Assembly: GCA_024734555.1 (NCBI GenBank)
Contig: JANPWX010000038.1
Span: forward strand, 3,544,758-3,608,757
Source: Trochalopteron elliotii
Taxonomy: Eukaryota; Chordata; Aves; Passeriformes; Leiothrichidae
Direction: 5' to 3'
Length of the DNA stretch: 64,000 nucleotides
Shown: piece by piece, positions 39,061 through 49,944 of the stretch
Position numbering within the stretch: the stretch's first letter is position 1
How the letters are laid out: each line of letters begins with the position of its first letter
Position numbers and translations under genes: made by a program
The notes under the pieces: model-generated
What the model was told of the DNA's origin: nothing
The model's database searches: none
What the model saw: the letters and a program-made list of their open reading frames with translations, nothing else

Positions 39061-39159
39061 AGAGGACGAGTATGAAGAGGAGGAAGAAGAACAGCCAGTC
39101 ACAGAGCCCAATACTGAGGATGAGGGGGAGGAAGAGGCCAATAGGCAGGTCAAAGCCAG
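39061..39159 (+). CDS. FHOD3: FHOD3 optional acidic exon, 99 nt (EDEYEEEEEEQPVTEP)
   Basis: Phase 2 at both ends. Acceptor TGACCTCAG and donor CCAG|GTACCA, which is weak. It encodes EDEYEEEEEEQPVTEPNTED followed by EGEEEANRQVKA, a poly-acidic stretch. I chose the donor at 39160 over the alternative CAG|GTCAAA at 39149 because only 39160 leaves phase 2 and joins exon 41512 in frame. A matching poly-Glu segment with QPITEPNSEE wording is in the long human FHOD3 isoform as I remember it. NTEDE resembles a CK2 site; this exon is not the separate small CK2-site exon known near FH2. Reading past the donor continues 23 codons into the intron before a stop. Confidence 0.86.
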
Positions 39160-39313
39160 GTACCAGGATTCAGCCTTGTCCCTCCACCTTTTCTTCAGGC
39201 CCTGGCGTGAACTCACCAGCACAGTGTGCAGCAGCATCCACCTTTTCACTCACACTCCTTGATCACCTGTTAAAGCCACCCCTCAAGGAAATATATTTGC
39301 ATGTAAAAGTTTT

Positions 39314-39331
39314 GGGGAGGGGGCTGGGGGG
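39314..39331 (+). promoter_or_regulatory. G-tract cluster downstream of a weak donor
   Basis: Three runs of 4, 5 and 6 G within 18 nt, about 155 nt after exon 39061-39159. Intronic G runs bind hnRNP H/F and can support weak donors such as GTACCA here. Role inferred. Confidence 0.4.
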
Positions 39332-39678
39332 AGGCAGTGCTAATGGAAACATGTTTCATTATATAGGTTCTGTGCACTATGAACTGTCTGCACTTGCTCC
39401 CTTTATGTAATGCTCACAAATACTAAAAACTTTAGTGCAAAGCATAACTTACAGCATAGTTTGGTTTAACTTCTTAGTTAAGACGATGATGAAACACTAA
39501 AATGCTCAGCTGAGGATGTTGCTTGGTTTCTTAGGTTTTCATCCCTATCTTCATAATACTACCTTATTAGGAATATTTGTTGCTATGCAGTAAATTGACA
39601 TTTTTTGAATGCTGCCTAAGATTTTACAGAAGTTTTGTTCATGTTTTAATAGCAAAGAACTACTTTGAGGCAAAACTG

Positions 39679-39708
39679 ATATATATGTGTATATATAATA
39701 TATATAAT
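39679..39708. repeat. TA/TG microsatellite
   Basis: Alternating ATATATGTGTATATATAATA-type sequence. Confidence 0.85.
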
Positions 39709-39815
39709 TTTATAAATGCCTGCCCATCTGTGTATATACAGATATAAGCAAATCACCAATCAATATTCATCATCACCTATCAATACCCTTGTGTAAAATT
39801 TTCCACTTATGTCTG

Positions 39816-39846
39816 ATATATATATATATGTGTGTGTGTGTGTGTT
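39816..39846. repeat. (TA)n(TG)n microsatellite
   Basis: About 7 TA units followed directly by about 9 TG units. Likely polymorphic in length. Confidence 0.9.
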
Positions 39847-41511
39847 TGGCATTTGGCAACTTGATCCTAATAAACTGAAAGCAAGAAAATATATTCTTTT
39901 TTCCAGACAGCCATTTGATTTAGGTTAAATTATTTGGCTTTGCAACTCAGCAAATGAGATTGGATTCTTTTTTTTACATAAACCACATTCATGCAGACGC
40001 TGAATGTACAGCACAGAAGGAAGAAAGGAAACTATTTAATGCGTGAATTCCAAAGAAAATACTGTATTGTTGTTGTTATTGTCTTCCACTCTGCAAATCT
40101 TGCCAATGGCTGCCTGAAAATTCAAAATTAAGTGTTAATTTCCTCAAATCTGATTCTTAAAAAGTCAAAGCTAAGACACAAGTTATTGTTAAATCTCATG
40201 AGTATACTAAAATACTTCTTTAAAAAGTGAGGAAGAGCCATGTGAAGAGTATAAGGTGATTTTTGGTCATTGGTCCTTTTAAGATAATTATCTCTTTAAG
40301 ATAACTGGGTGATATTCCCATGACTTTCCTAAATACCTTCTTTCACTGCCTCTGTAGCATAACAAAAATTATCTGTAACTTGGCTGTTCATGTTAGATAC
40401 TGTCAGGTAAGACTGGCCTGCCTTCAGTGTCTCCTGTCAAGCACAGCAGGTGCAATAGATGAAGGTTTCCAGATTTTCCATTGTGAGAACAATTACCTGG
40501 TATATACCTGATGATTAACTGCATAAGATCCCAACATATCTATCATAAATTGTGGTTTTTTTGTCTATGCTGTGCCAAGCCCACAGTCCTCAGATAATGA
40601 CTGTGCCTTCCATGCCAGCTGGGGGATTGCAGAAGCGGTCCTGGGAGAATGAAATCAGCCACTTGCCAAGTGATCCAGCCCAAAGCCCATGCACAGTGTT
40701 TATGCTGGAGTTACTAGAGAAAACAGACACCCTGGAGTGCAGATCACATGGCTTTTCACCTGCTTTGTGCCTTCTGTCACTCACTGACATCTGCCTTCAG
40801 TAGAGCAAAGCAGATGTGTTTTCTGTTTCCTTTGATGCAAACTCTGCAAGTCTCTACAAAAGACCAGCATGGAATGCTGACACTCAGAGAAATCATAAGT
40901 TAGTGCCTTCACACCTAGACAAATATCTGGTAAGGTGTTGCTTTTGAGATCATTCTAAACTTGAATTTTGACAGAACACTGCTAATTAAATACTTTTTTG
41001 TTTTCATCTTTGTTGGATGAACATTTTTACTAAAAAGATCAGATTCCCAGGGAGGATGACAATCAGATATCTGGACTTGGAGAAGCAGTCCTACAGACTG
41101 TATCTGGAAGCATTGGTGCTCCATGGAGTATTTTCCAGTGTGCTCAGTCTGCTTTGTACTGCTCTGACAATGCCTACAACCTAACTTGAAATATACAAAA
41201 ATTGTTACTAAAATAGGTGTGAAAGGCTTACTAAAATTAGTTCTGAAGCCTCTAGGTTCAATCCCCTCTTTTCCTTTAGAGTGGGTTCCTTCTTTTCCCC
41301 AGTATTTCCAACCCCAAGAAGAATCCCACTGGGATACAAAGATGTGAGTTATCTTTATTTTAAAAGATGTGATGATTGTCTAAATTTTGGAAGTTTTTGT
41401 TTGTCTGACTCTACTTCGGTTTTTATTCCCCTGCAAGTGTTACTATCTATTATCTCCCTTTGCCCCATTTTTCTCTCCTCTTCCCTTTCTAATGATTTTT
41501 TCCTCCTGCAG

Positions 41512-41889
41512 TGAGGTTCCAGATGTGCATGAGGCTGTGAAGGAAAGCTTTTCACAGGGTTATGACTCTTCAGCTGTCTCCAGTGCCATTTCTCCAGCTG
41601 AGAGGCCTCTCGCCTGCTCTAGAGCAAAGAGCTTTTCTGTCAGCTCCTCTTCTGTGCCTGACTCATCTGTCTCTCATCATAATTCTGTCCTTTCATCACC
41701 ATCTTCACCTGCAACAGCGTTGCTGAGCTCTCCCCAAAATTCCTCAGCATCCATTACTCCAAAGGCATCTCCAACAGTGGAGAAATTACCTTATGTACCA
41801 CACACTCCTTTTCACCTCTTCTCGTATGACTTTGAGGAGTCTCCGGCACCTGTGAAAGAGAAGGAAGCAGAAATGATGAGGGAAAACAG
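41512..41889 (+). CDS. FHOD3: FHOD3 optional Ser/Pro-rich exon, 378 nt
   Basis: The largest exon here, phase 2 at both ends, acceptor TTTTTTCCTCCTGCAG and donor ACAG|GTAGAT. It starts SEVPDVHEAVKESFSQGYD and ends with HLFSYDFEESPAPVKEKE then AEMMREN. It is rich in Ser with eight SP or TP sites (for example ISP, SSPSSP, TPKASP, HTP) and one RAKSFS basophilic site, so it is a disordered, probably phosphorylated segment. The tail wording HLFSYDFE agrees with the long muscle-type FHOD3 isoform as I remember it. The open frame extends upstream to 41387 as intronic read-through, and on retention the next intron gives an immediate TAG. Contains an exonic TGCATG at 41526-41531. Confidence 0.93.
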
Positions 41890-42089
41890 GTAGATTTTAT
41901 ATAGCTGACAACAATTTTTAGATAAATGAATAACACTTTCCAAGAATTTTAGAGCGGCAATAATGCTACTCTATGTGTTGTATTATTTCCAGAACATACT
42001 GTACTAATTTTAGCCCTGTAAGCTTGTATTCTGATTTGATATTTTTCCCTTGCCTTTGCTGACATCATTACTCTTCTTCCAGGTCTGTA

Positions 42090-42119
42090 GTTAATAAATA
42101 TCCTGTTAATAAATATCCT
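42090..42119. repeat. Tandem duplication, 15-bp unit, two copies
   Basis: GTTAATAAATATCCT is present twice head to tail without change. Confidence 0.9.
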
Positions 42120-42684
42120 CATCTGTAGAGCGGTGGATAAATAACCCATGATTTGGGAGATCACAGAAAAAAGCACCATTTTGCTCTCATTTACAACAAT
42201 GTAATTTGCAGACATGCTTTCATGAAAATTAATGGGGCTCTTCTGATATAAAACCAAGAGAGGTCAGATCAGCACTTGAAATTCAGGGGTGAAGTCCTGG
42301 CTTCAAAGGCTGAACTGCCAAATCCTGAATTTGTTGTTTGGTTACAGAGCATGTCTATCTAGTGTGCAATTTCAGCTCATGCATGTAATAAGAGATCTAT
42401 AACGATAACATAGAACTCAGAATAGACAGTTTTATCTCCTGAACATCTGTTGAATTTACTTGTTCCTCATGCATTTGTCTTAGTTTTTAACTTTAATTTC
42501 CCTATCCTATCCATCTAAAAAAATATATATTGTTTTGTCTCATCTGTTTTCAAGTAAAAGAGATTGACAGTAAGTAACACTAAAAGCAATGATAGAAAAT
42601 CAGCTTGAAAAGAGGTAGATGATTTTCTGCTCTCTCACAGTTGTCAGTGTTTTTGAATTAGGTGCTGAAAATGTACATTTATAT

Positions 42685-42690
42685 TGCATG
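42685..42690 (+). promoter_or_regulatory. TGCATG motif 25 nt upstream of candidate exon 42716
   Basis: Part of TTGCATGCAT, just before the pyrimidine tract. Same spacing as the motif before exon 39061. An upstream position predicts RBFOX-dependent skipping (inference). Confidence 0.4.
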
Positions 42691-42715
42691 CATATTTATT
42701 TCTTCCTCTCTCCAG

Positions 42716-42796
42716 CAGTCCTTCTGAGTTTCTGCATGTGAACAAATGTTTTGATTCCTTTGATCCTTTTAATTTTCGATCTTTCTCTTCTAATAG
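42716..42796 (+). CDS. FHOD3: Candidate FHOD3 cassette exon, 81 nt, Phe-rich
   Basis: Acceptor TTTCTTCCTCTCTCCAG and donor AATAG|GTGGGT enclose 81 nt that are open in the phase set by the neighbours (phase 2 at both ends). The product is SPSEFLHVNKCFDSFDPFNF then RSFSSN, with six Phe and a DPF tripeptide. The split codon at its start forms AGC (Ser). The acceptor is a NAGNAG (CAGCAG), so use of the second AG would remove one Ser. I do not recall this segment from mammalian FHOD3, so support is splice sites, frame and phase only. If it is not an exon, 41889 joins directly to 45360. Confidence 0.45.
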
Positions 42797-45359
42797 GTGG
42801 GTGTGTTTTGTCCCTTTTTCATTTTTCCAAAAAGCCTGTAAATCCAAGTAGTTGTTGACAAGTGACTTAGTTCACTTATTTTTTCTTTACCTGCAACTTG
42901 AACGCTGGAATTCCTCTAAATTTACGTTTTCCTTGATAGGTGCATTTTTTCCTTAAACCTCTCACACTCATTTATTGGTGTCCCATTGCTGCTGCTCTTA
43001 TACTTTAGAGAGTAGATTCCTAAATACCTCCTGTTCCTGCAATATTTAGTATTTCTCCAGTGATTTTTTTTTCCTCTAACCGTCTTTTCTGCTTCCAGTT
43101 AGTACAGAGGTTCAGGGGTGGGGGTGGGGATGGGGATTCTCTTGGGTTTATTTAGAGGAAAAGAAGGGCAAAGTCCACACAATTTAGTCAGTAATGTGCC
43201 CATAAAAGAGGAAAATGTCTTGAGGGTGAGTGCTGCTGGATAAGACTATTACATCTACACTGGTACATGAGACAAGAAGGGAAAATGGAAGCAATAGTCA
43301 GTACCAGAGGAAGGTTGGAAAGATAAACTTGCATGCAGATTTTACCCTGGTCTTCTGGTCTTGCCTTCCTGCTGTTCCAGCAACTCAGTGTTCCTCTAAA
43401 TTTGATACAATGTTGTGTCCAGACCAGTCCCTCCGAATTTGATTTTTTTAATCGGTGTGGGTCTGACTCCATGGGAGGTGCATTTCCTCCGTTTTCATGA
43501 GGGTTATCTTCGGGCTAATTGAAAACCCTTGATGTGAAAAAGGATTCTGCTCTATGTCAGCTTTTTCATGGGGCAGAGGGGAAGAAAAGCACATGTAATG
43601 GTTGATAAGAAGGTCTCCTTGCAGTTGATTGAAATGGAAATGGAGGTTTCTGTGTCAGGAACATACCAAATGAGCTGCAAGTTCTTATCAGGACAAGGGA
43701 GTTATCGCTCACTCAGTAGAGACACAGTCAGAACATTTTCTGGACTGAGCCCATTGGAGAGAAGACCCAGGGTAGGTCTGTGCTGCCAGGGAAGCTCTAC
43801 ACTGTCCAGTTACACAGCCTCCAACTGGCCAATGTCTCCAGTTTCTAGTTAGTTTTCTTCTGGGGCAAGAAGGCCCTGACAGCAATTATTTCCTGCAAAA
43901 TTCCTTTTGTGGCTCAGAAACATGCATGTTAGATTTTTTTTTCCAAAATTATTTCCCTATTTCAGTCAGTATAGTGTCTCAAAAACAGATGAGGGAGGAG
44001 AAGGTCTTTTCTAAAGCATTAATCTGAAATTGCTGTCTAAGAGGACATGTACTCTAAAGCACGATCCCTTCCATTGTAAAAGCACCTAGCTGAAGTCTAC
44101 TCTGGTTGTAACGTGGGCCTTGGCAGGCAGCAATGCTCTTGAACCCTAAGGAATGAAGCTTGAAACTTTGAATGAAATTATGTATGGCTAGATAAGTGTG
44201 CTAAATGGAGCTGAAGGAAACCAACCAGGCTTTTCAAATAAAATTGCTGAGTGAAATTACTGAGTGCTGATGTGTGCGAGGGAAGAAGCAGCAGAGAAAA
44301 GATATGGTGAAGGAGGATATATTATATCCTATGAATTATAATAAGGAAAATGAAGTTGCTCTGTTTCCTGAAATTAATTTTGCCATTTGGATGAGTTGGC
44401 CTTGCAGAGTACTGATCTTCAGAGCACCTTATGCTTTCCATATGGAAAAATGGCATTGTCTGTGAACAATATTAAAGAGAGAAATATTAACATTTTCCCA
44501 AATCAAGAATCTTTTCCCAACATGCTGTTTAAGTACAATGGTTAAGAGGCACGGCAAAGCAACACAACTGCCTTTTCTATTCAGTACAGGAGCCAGGATG
44601 AAAACATTGATAGAAGGGACTCTGGGGAGGTGGCCGTTCCAGGAGTCCTGGAAACAATTTCTCTTTGATCAGCAAGCTCACATTGAAGTGAAGCGAGTTT
44701 ATGGGGTTTTTTAATGGAGAGAAGGGCTGATAGAAATTTCTAAAGCCGTGCTTCCGGAGACATGTCTTTTTAACCATGGTGATGATTTTTTACAGACATT
44801 GTAAGAAATGTAACATAAGCTATTACTTATGTTGGGGGAGGGGAAAGAAAATACTGCTGGCTTTAATTGAAAAGAATGTGGTTGCTTTTCCATTTAAAAT
44901 GAAAGCATTTGCAAGTCATGGATGCCCATGTTAAGATCATGTCTCAGGAGTGATGCCGTTTTCCTTGAATTTAGAAGATATGAATATTCCTGTTGTGGGC
45001 TGGTTTGATCTCTTTTCTAATGGCTAGATACCAGCTCCCAAAACAGCTAATAATTTGAGTAACTGAGCAGTAATTCAAGTATTCCTCTTCTGAGTTGTCA
45101 CTTGGGAGGACCATTCAAATCTCTCATTATTTTCCTTACCAATAGCTCACTGTTTCATCATGCATGTTCATGCCATGGTTGATGTTAAGAGTACATGAAT
45201 GGTTGCATATTTGGAAATAGAGCAACATTTTCAGAAGATGAATGTTTGAAAAGTTCTGGGGTATGGGATCACTGCCACCCCGTAAACAACAGGATTTACT
45301 GTTGCACGTCTGTTTGCTGATGGATTCTGTTTCTCCTACTTTTCTTCCCATTTCTTCAG
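42797..45359 (+). other. FHOD3: Intron 2.6 kb with a strong G-quadruplex motif
   Basis: Holds the G-run array at 43115-43135 and TGCATG at 45161-45166. The remainder is unique with no mobile element recognised; open frames at 43568-43852 and elsewhere have no domain or splice context. Ends CTTCCCATTTCTTCAG. Confidence 0.75.
43115..43135 (+). promoter_or_regulatory. Four-tract G-quadruplex motif on the sense strand
   Basis: Four runs of 4, 5, 4 and 4 G separated by loops of 1, 1 and 2 bases. This is a near-ideal parallel G-quadruplex pattern and would be in the pre-mRNA, 319 nt after candidate exon 42716-42796. Confidence 0.75.
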
Positions 45360-45485
45360 ATACAATAGCTATGGCAGCAGCTCTTACTCTTCTCCACGAC
45401 CGTATGCTGGTGTGAGTGCCCCAACAACACCCACTACTCGTTATGGGACAACTCTGTCACCGCCTCAGGAGACCAAACCTGACAG
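45360..45485 (+). CDS. FHOD3: FHOD3 linker exon, 126 nt (YNSYGSSSYSSPRPY)
   Basis: Phase 2 at both ends, acceptor CCATTTCTTCAG, donor ACAG|GTTCGT. It encodes YNSYGSSSYSSPRPYAGVSA then PTTPTTRYGTTLSPPQETKPD. It corresponds to the YSNFGNNSYHSSRP to SVSPPQEARLE part of human FHOD3 as I recall it, with PTTPT kept. Disordered Ser/Thr/Pro/Tyr-rich linker. In the short isoform the exon ending at 26525 is spliced straight to it (AG plus A gives Arg). Length divisible by three, but it is present in the isoforms I know, so probably constitutive. Confidence 0.94.
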
Positions 45486-46467
45486 GTTCGTAAATTAATC
45501 AGTGTTTTGACAACAGTTCCTTTGCAGACAGGATGAAGGAGATAAATGTACGCTGTTCTGAATGAGTACTGGAAATAGCTTCTAGCCAGATTTTTTCTAA
45601 CATTGGGAAAAAAATGGAAAAAAATCTAAATGTGTTCATTTCCCACTCATACTCAAGCCCTTCTGTCAGACTTGATGTTAAACGCTAGGTGTATTTCCAC
45701 TTCTGTTTCTTCCACTTAAATGGATAAAGCAGAATTGCTTTGCACATTGAGCTGTTCTAAGTATTAAAAGGTGAAAAAACCCACATTTTCTTTCTTTCCG
45801 TTTTTAAAAATAAATTCGGATAGATCTCTTTTCACTTCTATCTTAAATCAACTGCAAAATCTTGGAAACGTGCTTAGCTCAGAATTGCCTAGAGCGTAAT
45901 TTTGTCCTTTCTTGAAAATACATGATATATCTCATTGTATTTCATCAAAAGCAAACCATTTCCTCCTGTAGCTAAAGCAAACTCTTAATAACCTACCAGT
46001 TATCAGCTTGCTTTAGGAAAAAAGTTAAATGGGGAAAAAAGAACCAAATCAGAAAAAAAAATTATTTTAAACAATCAAAATACTCTTTTGAATTATGTAA
46101 GGTATAGGGGGAAGAAAAAAGATAGGAAAATGTTATGGATACATGAAAGAAATTCTTGGCAAGAGGTTTGGACCACCAGAAATTAACTATCTGTTACAAT
46201 CTGAGAGTAAATGACAGCTTCAAAGGATGTCATGCTGACTTTAAGTAGGAAAGGTAAAATTTTTTAATTAATGTAATTAAATTATTTAATACAATAATTT
46301 AGAAAACATCCAGTTAGACCAGATGGGGTTTGGATTTTTTGTTTCCAGACTGGCCTCTAATTCATAAAAACTGCATCTTCCACCCTGTTTTCTGAACTTA
46401 AGGTTTTTTACAGGACCCTTTTTCTGTATCCCAGTTAATTTTTGTTAATGACTCTTTGGCATATTTC

Positions 46468-46510
46468 TATATATGTATGTGTGTTTGTGTGTGTGTATAT
46501 ATATATGTAT
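46468..46510. repeat. TA/TG microsatellite
   Basis: TATATGTATGTGTGTTTGTG followed by GTGTGTATATATATATG. Confidence 0.85.
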
Positions 46511-49500
46511 CTTTGAACCTTCCTAATGCCTCACGTCCTTTCCAGACTACTACTCAGAATGGTTCAAGTTAGGTTCTTCCAGCATACATGTATTTCTAGC
46601 CATGAGGTATTGATTTAATCCTTTTTTTCAAGCGAGTAATTACATGAAGTTTCTCTTTGGAGAAAGGCATTGTTTTTCATTTACTCATCTTCCTGGACTA
46701 CCTTGCCTTGATTTGTCTTTCGTGCTCTCAATTAAATTATTGCCGAGTGCAACCATAACAAAAAACTCTACACCAGCATATTCACCCCCGTTTACCTCAG
46801 CAAAACTGATACAAGAGAAGCAAGAGTTAAAAGTATCCCGCTGCTTTGGAAGTTTAAGATTTTCAAGCCGCTTGCTCTTGTAAGCTTCTGATTGCTACTG
46901 TGGCAGAGAAACCCCAAAGTGGTCAAACGCTGAGATGGCTAAAGATGGTTGGGCTTGTCCTGCAAGAGGCTGATGGCGCTGGCCCTGCTCCAGCAAAGAA
47001 AGCCAGCTTTCATTTCAGCATGTGCGTAAGTGCCTTGCTGGTTTGGAGCCAAAATGCCTTGGCCCCACAGGATGAAGCTGTAAAATTTGCAGATTCATGG
47101 AGAGTCAGGCCAGAGGGGAGCTCTGCAATCATCTGTTGTGACCTATAATGGGTCTCACAGAAGCTAAATGAAGGACTCCTGTACTCTCATGTGTTTTCAT
47201 GTGGCAGCGCAGGATTTCTCCTGAAAACATTCCAATATTTATTATCACTACTAGGAAAATATTTTATATTTTGAAGTCAGTTTTTCTAGCAGCATCTTCC
47301 AGCCAACACACCTCATCTTTCTTTTTTCTATGAAACTGTAAAGTGCTCTACCTTCAACTGTCAGATCTCTTACATGTTGTAAGTGACTGAACACAGTGCT
47401 CAGAGTTGCATCTCTGTCTTTCCTTCGGGTTATGTTTACCACTTTCCTCCTTACATGATAAAAATCTCTGTACTCCTGTTTAAATTTGCAGCTTGCTGTT
47501 CATGGTAGTTCATGAACTCCCCAGGGTATCTGCATTTTTACATTTGAGGGATGTTACAACCTAATGCTTCCTGTATATGAGTCTCTGAGAAGTGTGAAAA
47601 ATGTGTGTACACCATGGCTGTGTGTTACCTGCAGAATAGATGCAGTTATTTCTTTAAAGATAATTAAGTTTACAGTCTCAGAGGCCATTTTGCATTCTCT
47701 TGTTCTTTTTGAGAGTGCTGCCACTGCAGATATGTAGTTCTGCAAGCTCTAAAGAGCTGACTGCTTTGAAGAAGGGCAGAAGTCTTCCTTAATTTCATTG
47801 TCCTGAAAGATATGCATTGAAAATGTCAATTGTCTGTTGTCCATGTCAAGACTGACAGATGGAATTTGCTTATTGGAGAGTAGGCCATGTAGTGCATGAT
47901 GCAATGCTTGGCACTAATTAGTAAACGGAAAGTATTGTGGAGGTTTTCACAATCTTCTATGAATGGTGTTTGCCTCAGATTATGTAAACACTATGTCCTA
48001 CCTCCTGATGGTAAAAATTTACATGGATTCAAACACCCAAAAAAAGTTAAAAGATGAGGGTGAGGGAGAGAGGAAGACATTTGATAAGAAGCAGATGCGT
48101 ATCTATGGTTAGCTCTAAGGTGTGTTTTCTGGTTTCAGCTTATGCTACAGTTATGCAAAACCTTCACAGAAAGATTCCTGTCTTTTATCATGCAGGGAAG
48201 AGCTTCAGATGCAGGTCCTGGTACCGTTTATCTGACCTTCAAGAATGAGGAGGAAGGAAGAAGCAGCATTTAGAGCAGTGCCCAGCACAATGATTCATGC
48301 TCCATTCAGTTGCCCTGACAGGCCTTTCAAACCCTTGGCTGCATACTGCTTATGTAAACAAGAGCTGCAACTTAGGTGGATGGAAGCAGTGTGGTTGACA
48401 TTTTGGCATTCATACCTTTAAAATTCTCTTTGGCTGAGATCGGTAGGGAATCATAAGAGCAGTGTAAGTCAGTGGAAAAGCAGCTGGATTTTGGTCTTTA
48501 AAATCCACATCATCTAGATATTTCTGATTGTACAGCAGAAGAAAGGGCTTACTTTACTGTTTCTAAGTACAGCTGAAGCCTTTTGGCAATTTCTTGCAAT
48601 GCTGTTGTTCTCTCTCATTTCCCTGGGTCCCCTGTGGAGAGCCATGTTTCTGAACTGCATATTGCAGCCATGGGAATCCTGCTGAAGGAGGGCAAATTGC
48701 AGGGCATTTTCTGTTCAGCCCTTCATTGGGAGAGAAGGAGTGTGTCAGTTCTCTTGTATCTCTCTGCTTGTGAAAGTTGCTCCTGATGCATAAGGAGTAT
48801 AACCCAATCTGACTGTTTTCTAATGCCAAAGAGTGCTTTGCTCCATAAATACACTGCTCCCACTCTTCACAACTTAAATCATCAATTAACTCTTTCTCCC
48901 CAATAAATTAAAAAAGACAAAAAATCACTCTCATAACCTCATACATTTTAATAACAAAGGGGAAGAGCAGTGCATGACTGAAACACGTCAGGAAGAAAAG
49001 CATTTTTCTGTCCCTCCAAGTTGGCCCCTTGCCTGGGGAAAGAAGGTGTTGTAAGACTAGTCTGTATTTCCATGTGTTATGCTCACACCTAGGATATTTC
49101 TGTCTAGCCAGACTGCTTTGTCAGACGCTGAATCTAAGACAGTCACTCAAATTGAAACTGCAGCCTGGAGTCTGCCACTGGACATCAAACTTGTTGCTTT
49201 CAAAGCTTTACACCCCCTCATAGTATCCTTTTGGTGGTGAAGTGTTTGCATTGTTGATCATGGCTATCCTTAGGGATCATGAAGGAGTGTAACTTCTAAG
49301 GCAAGAGCTCCTAAATCACCAGCACCAGTTTCAATCCATTCCACTACCAGAAAAATATCCCGCTAGCGTGTTTGCCAGGGTGGGTTTCTTCTGATGCAGT
49401 TTGCCAGATGGTTCCCCCTGGGCCTGACAGTCAAACAGTAGTGCACTCAGCCTAGCTCAGAAAGTCCTCTTGGGGCACTGCTTGCCAAAGGAGCAGGAGT

Positions 49501-49908
49501 TCATGGTCTCGCCTCTATCTCTTAAATCAAATGCCAGAAAGTTCAGCTCGCAAACCTCCACTTCTTGAGGCTCTTGGCCAGTCACTCTGAACTTAGTCTC
49601 CACCTCTGGCTGGTCCCTCAGAAGTTCTTCCAAATCTCCAAACCTGGTAAAGGCCTGCTATGGTGTTTGCAGATTATTCCTGTTTGAAGCATCTCCAGCT
49701 TTTCCAGAGCGTTAGAAAATAGGCTTAAGAAATATTAAATATATTTCACATTCTTTAATATGTTTTCCATCTCACTTGCTTTGTGATCTGCAGCAATACA
49801 TTACCTTGGGCTTCCATGATGCAGGGCCTTGAATGTTGAGTGTTCATTTCCATGTTCTTCTATATCTTTTAAAGAAAATGTACCTTCAAACATTTATTTT
49901 TAAAACAG

Positions 49909-49944
49909 GTCACAGACACTGAGATTAGCATGCCTAGATTATAG
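49909..49944 (+). CDS. Possible 36-nt microexon (SQTLRLACLDY)
   Basis: Preceded by CATTTATTTTTAAAACAG and followed by GTGGGT, the same donor as candidate exon 42716-42796. In the phase set by the neighbouring exons (phase 2 in and out) it is open and reads SQTLRLACLDY. Length is divisible by three. The acceptor tract is mediocre and I do not recognise the peptide, so this is a weak candidate only. Confidence 0.22.
   Translation, partial: VTDTEISMPRL

Larger units (their letters stand above)
39160..41511 (+). other. FHOD3: Intron 2.4 kb with G-rich tracts and microsatellites
   Basis: Holds TGCATG at 39298-39303, a run of G tracts at 39314-39331, and TA/TG simple repeats at 39679-39708 and 39816-39846. 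Ends TTTTTTCCTCCTGCAG. No exon or mobile element otherwise. Confidence 0.85.
41890..42715 (+). other. FHOD3: Short intron 0.8 kb
   Basis: Runs between exon 41512-41889 and candidate exon 42716-42796; if that candidate is not used, the intron continues to 45359. Contains a 15-bp direct duplication at 42090-42119 (GTTAATAAATATCCT twice), TGCATG at 42380-42385 and 42685-42690, and otherwise AT-rich unique sequence. Confidence 0.6.

Noticed and set aside
39061..39148. Alternative earlier donor CAG|GTCAAA for the acidic exon
   Set aside because: Would leave phase 0 and shift the frame into exon 41512, while the donor at 39160 keeps it.
39072..39410. 112-codon frame starting MKRRKKNSQSQ
   Set aside because: It overlaps the acidic exon in another frame; the basic wording is the frame-shifted reading of the GAG/GAA repeats.
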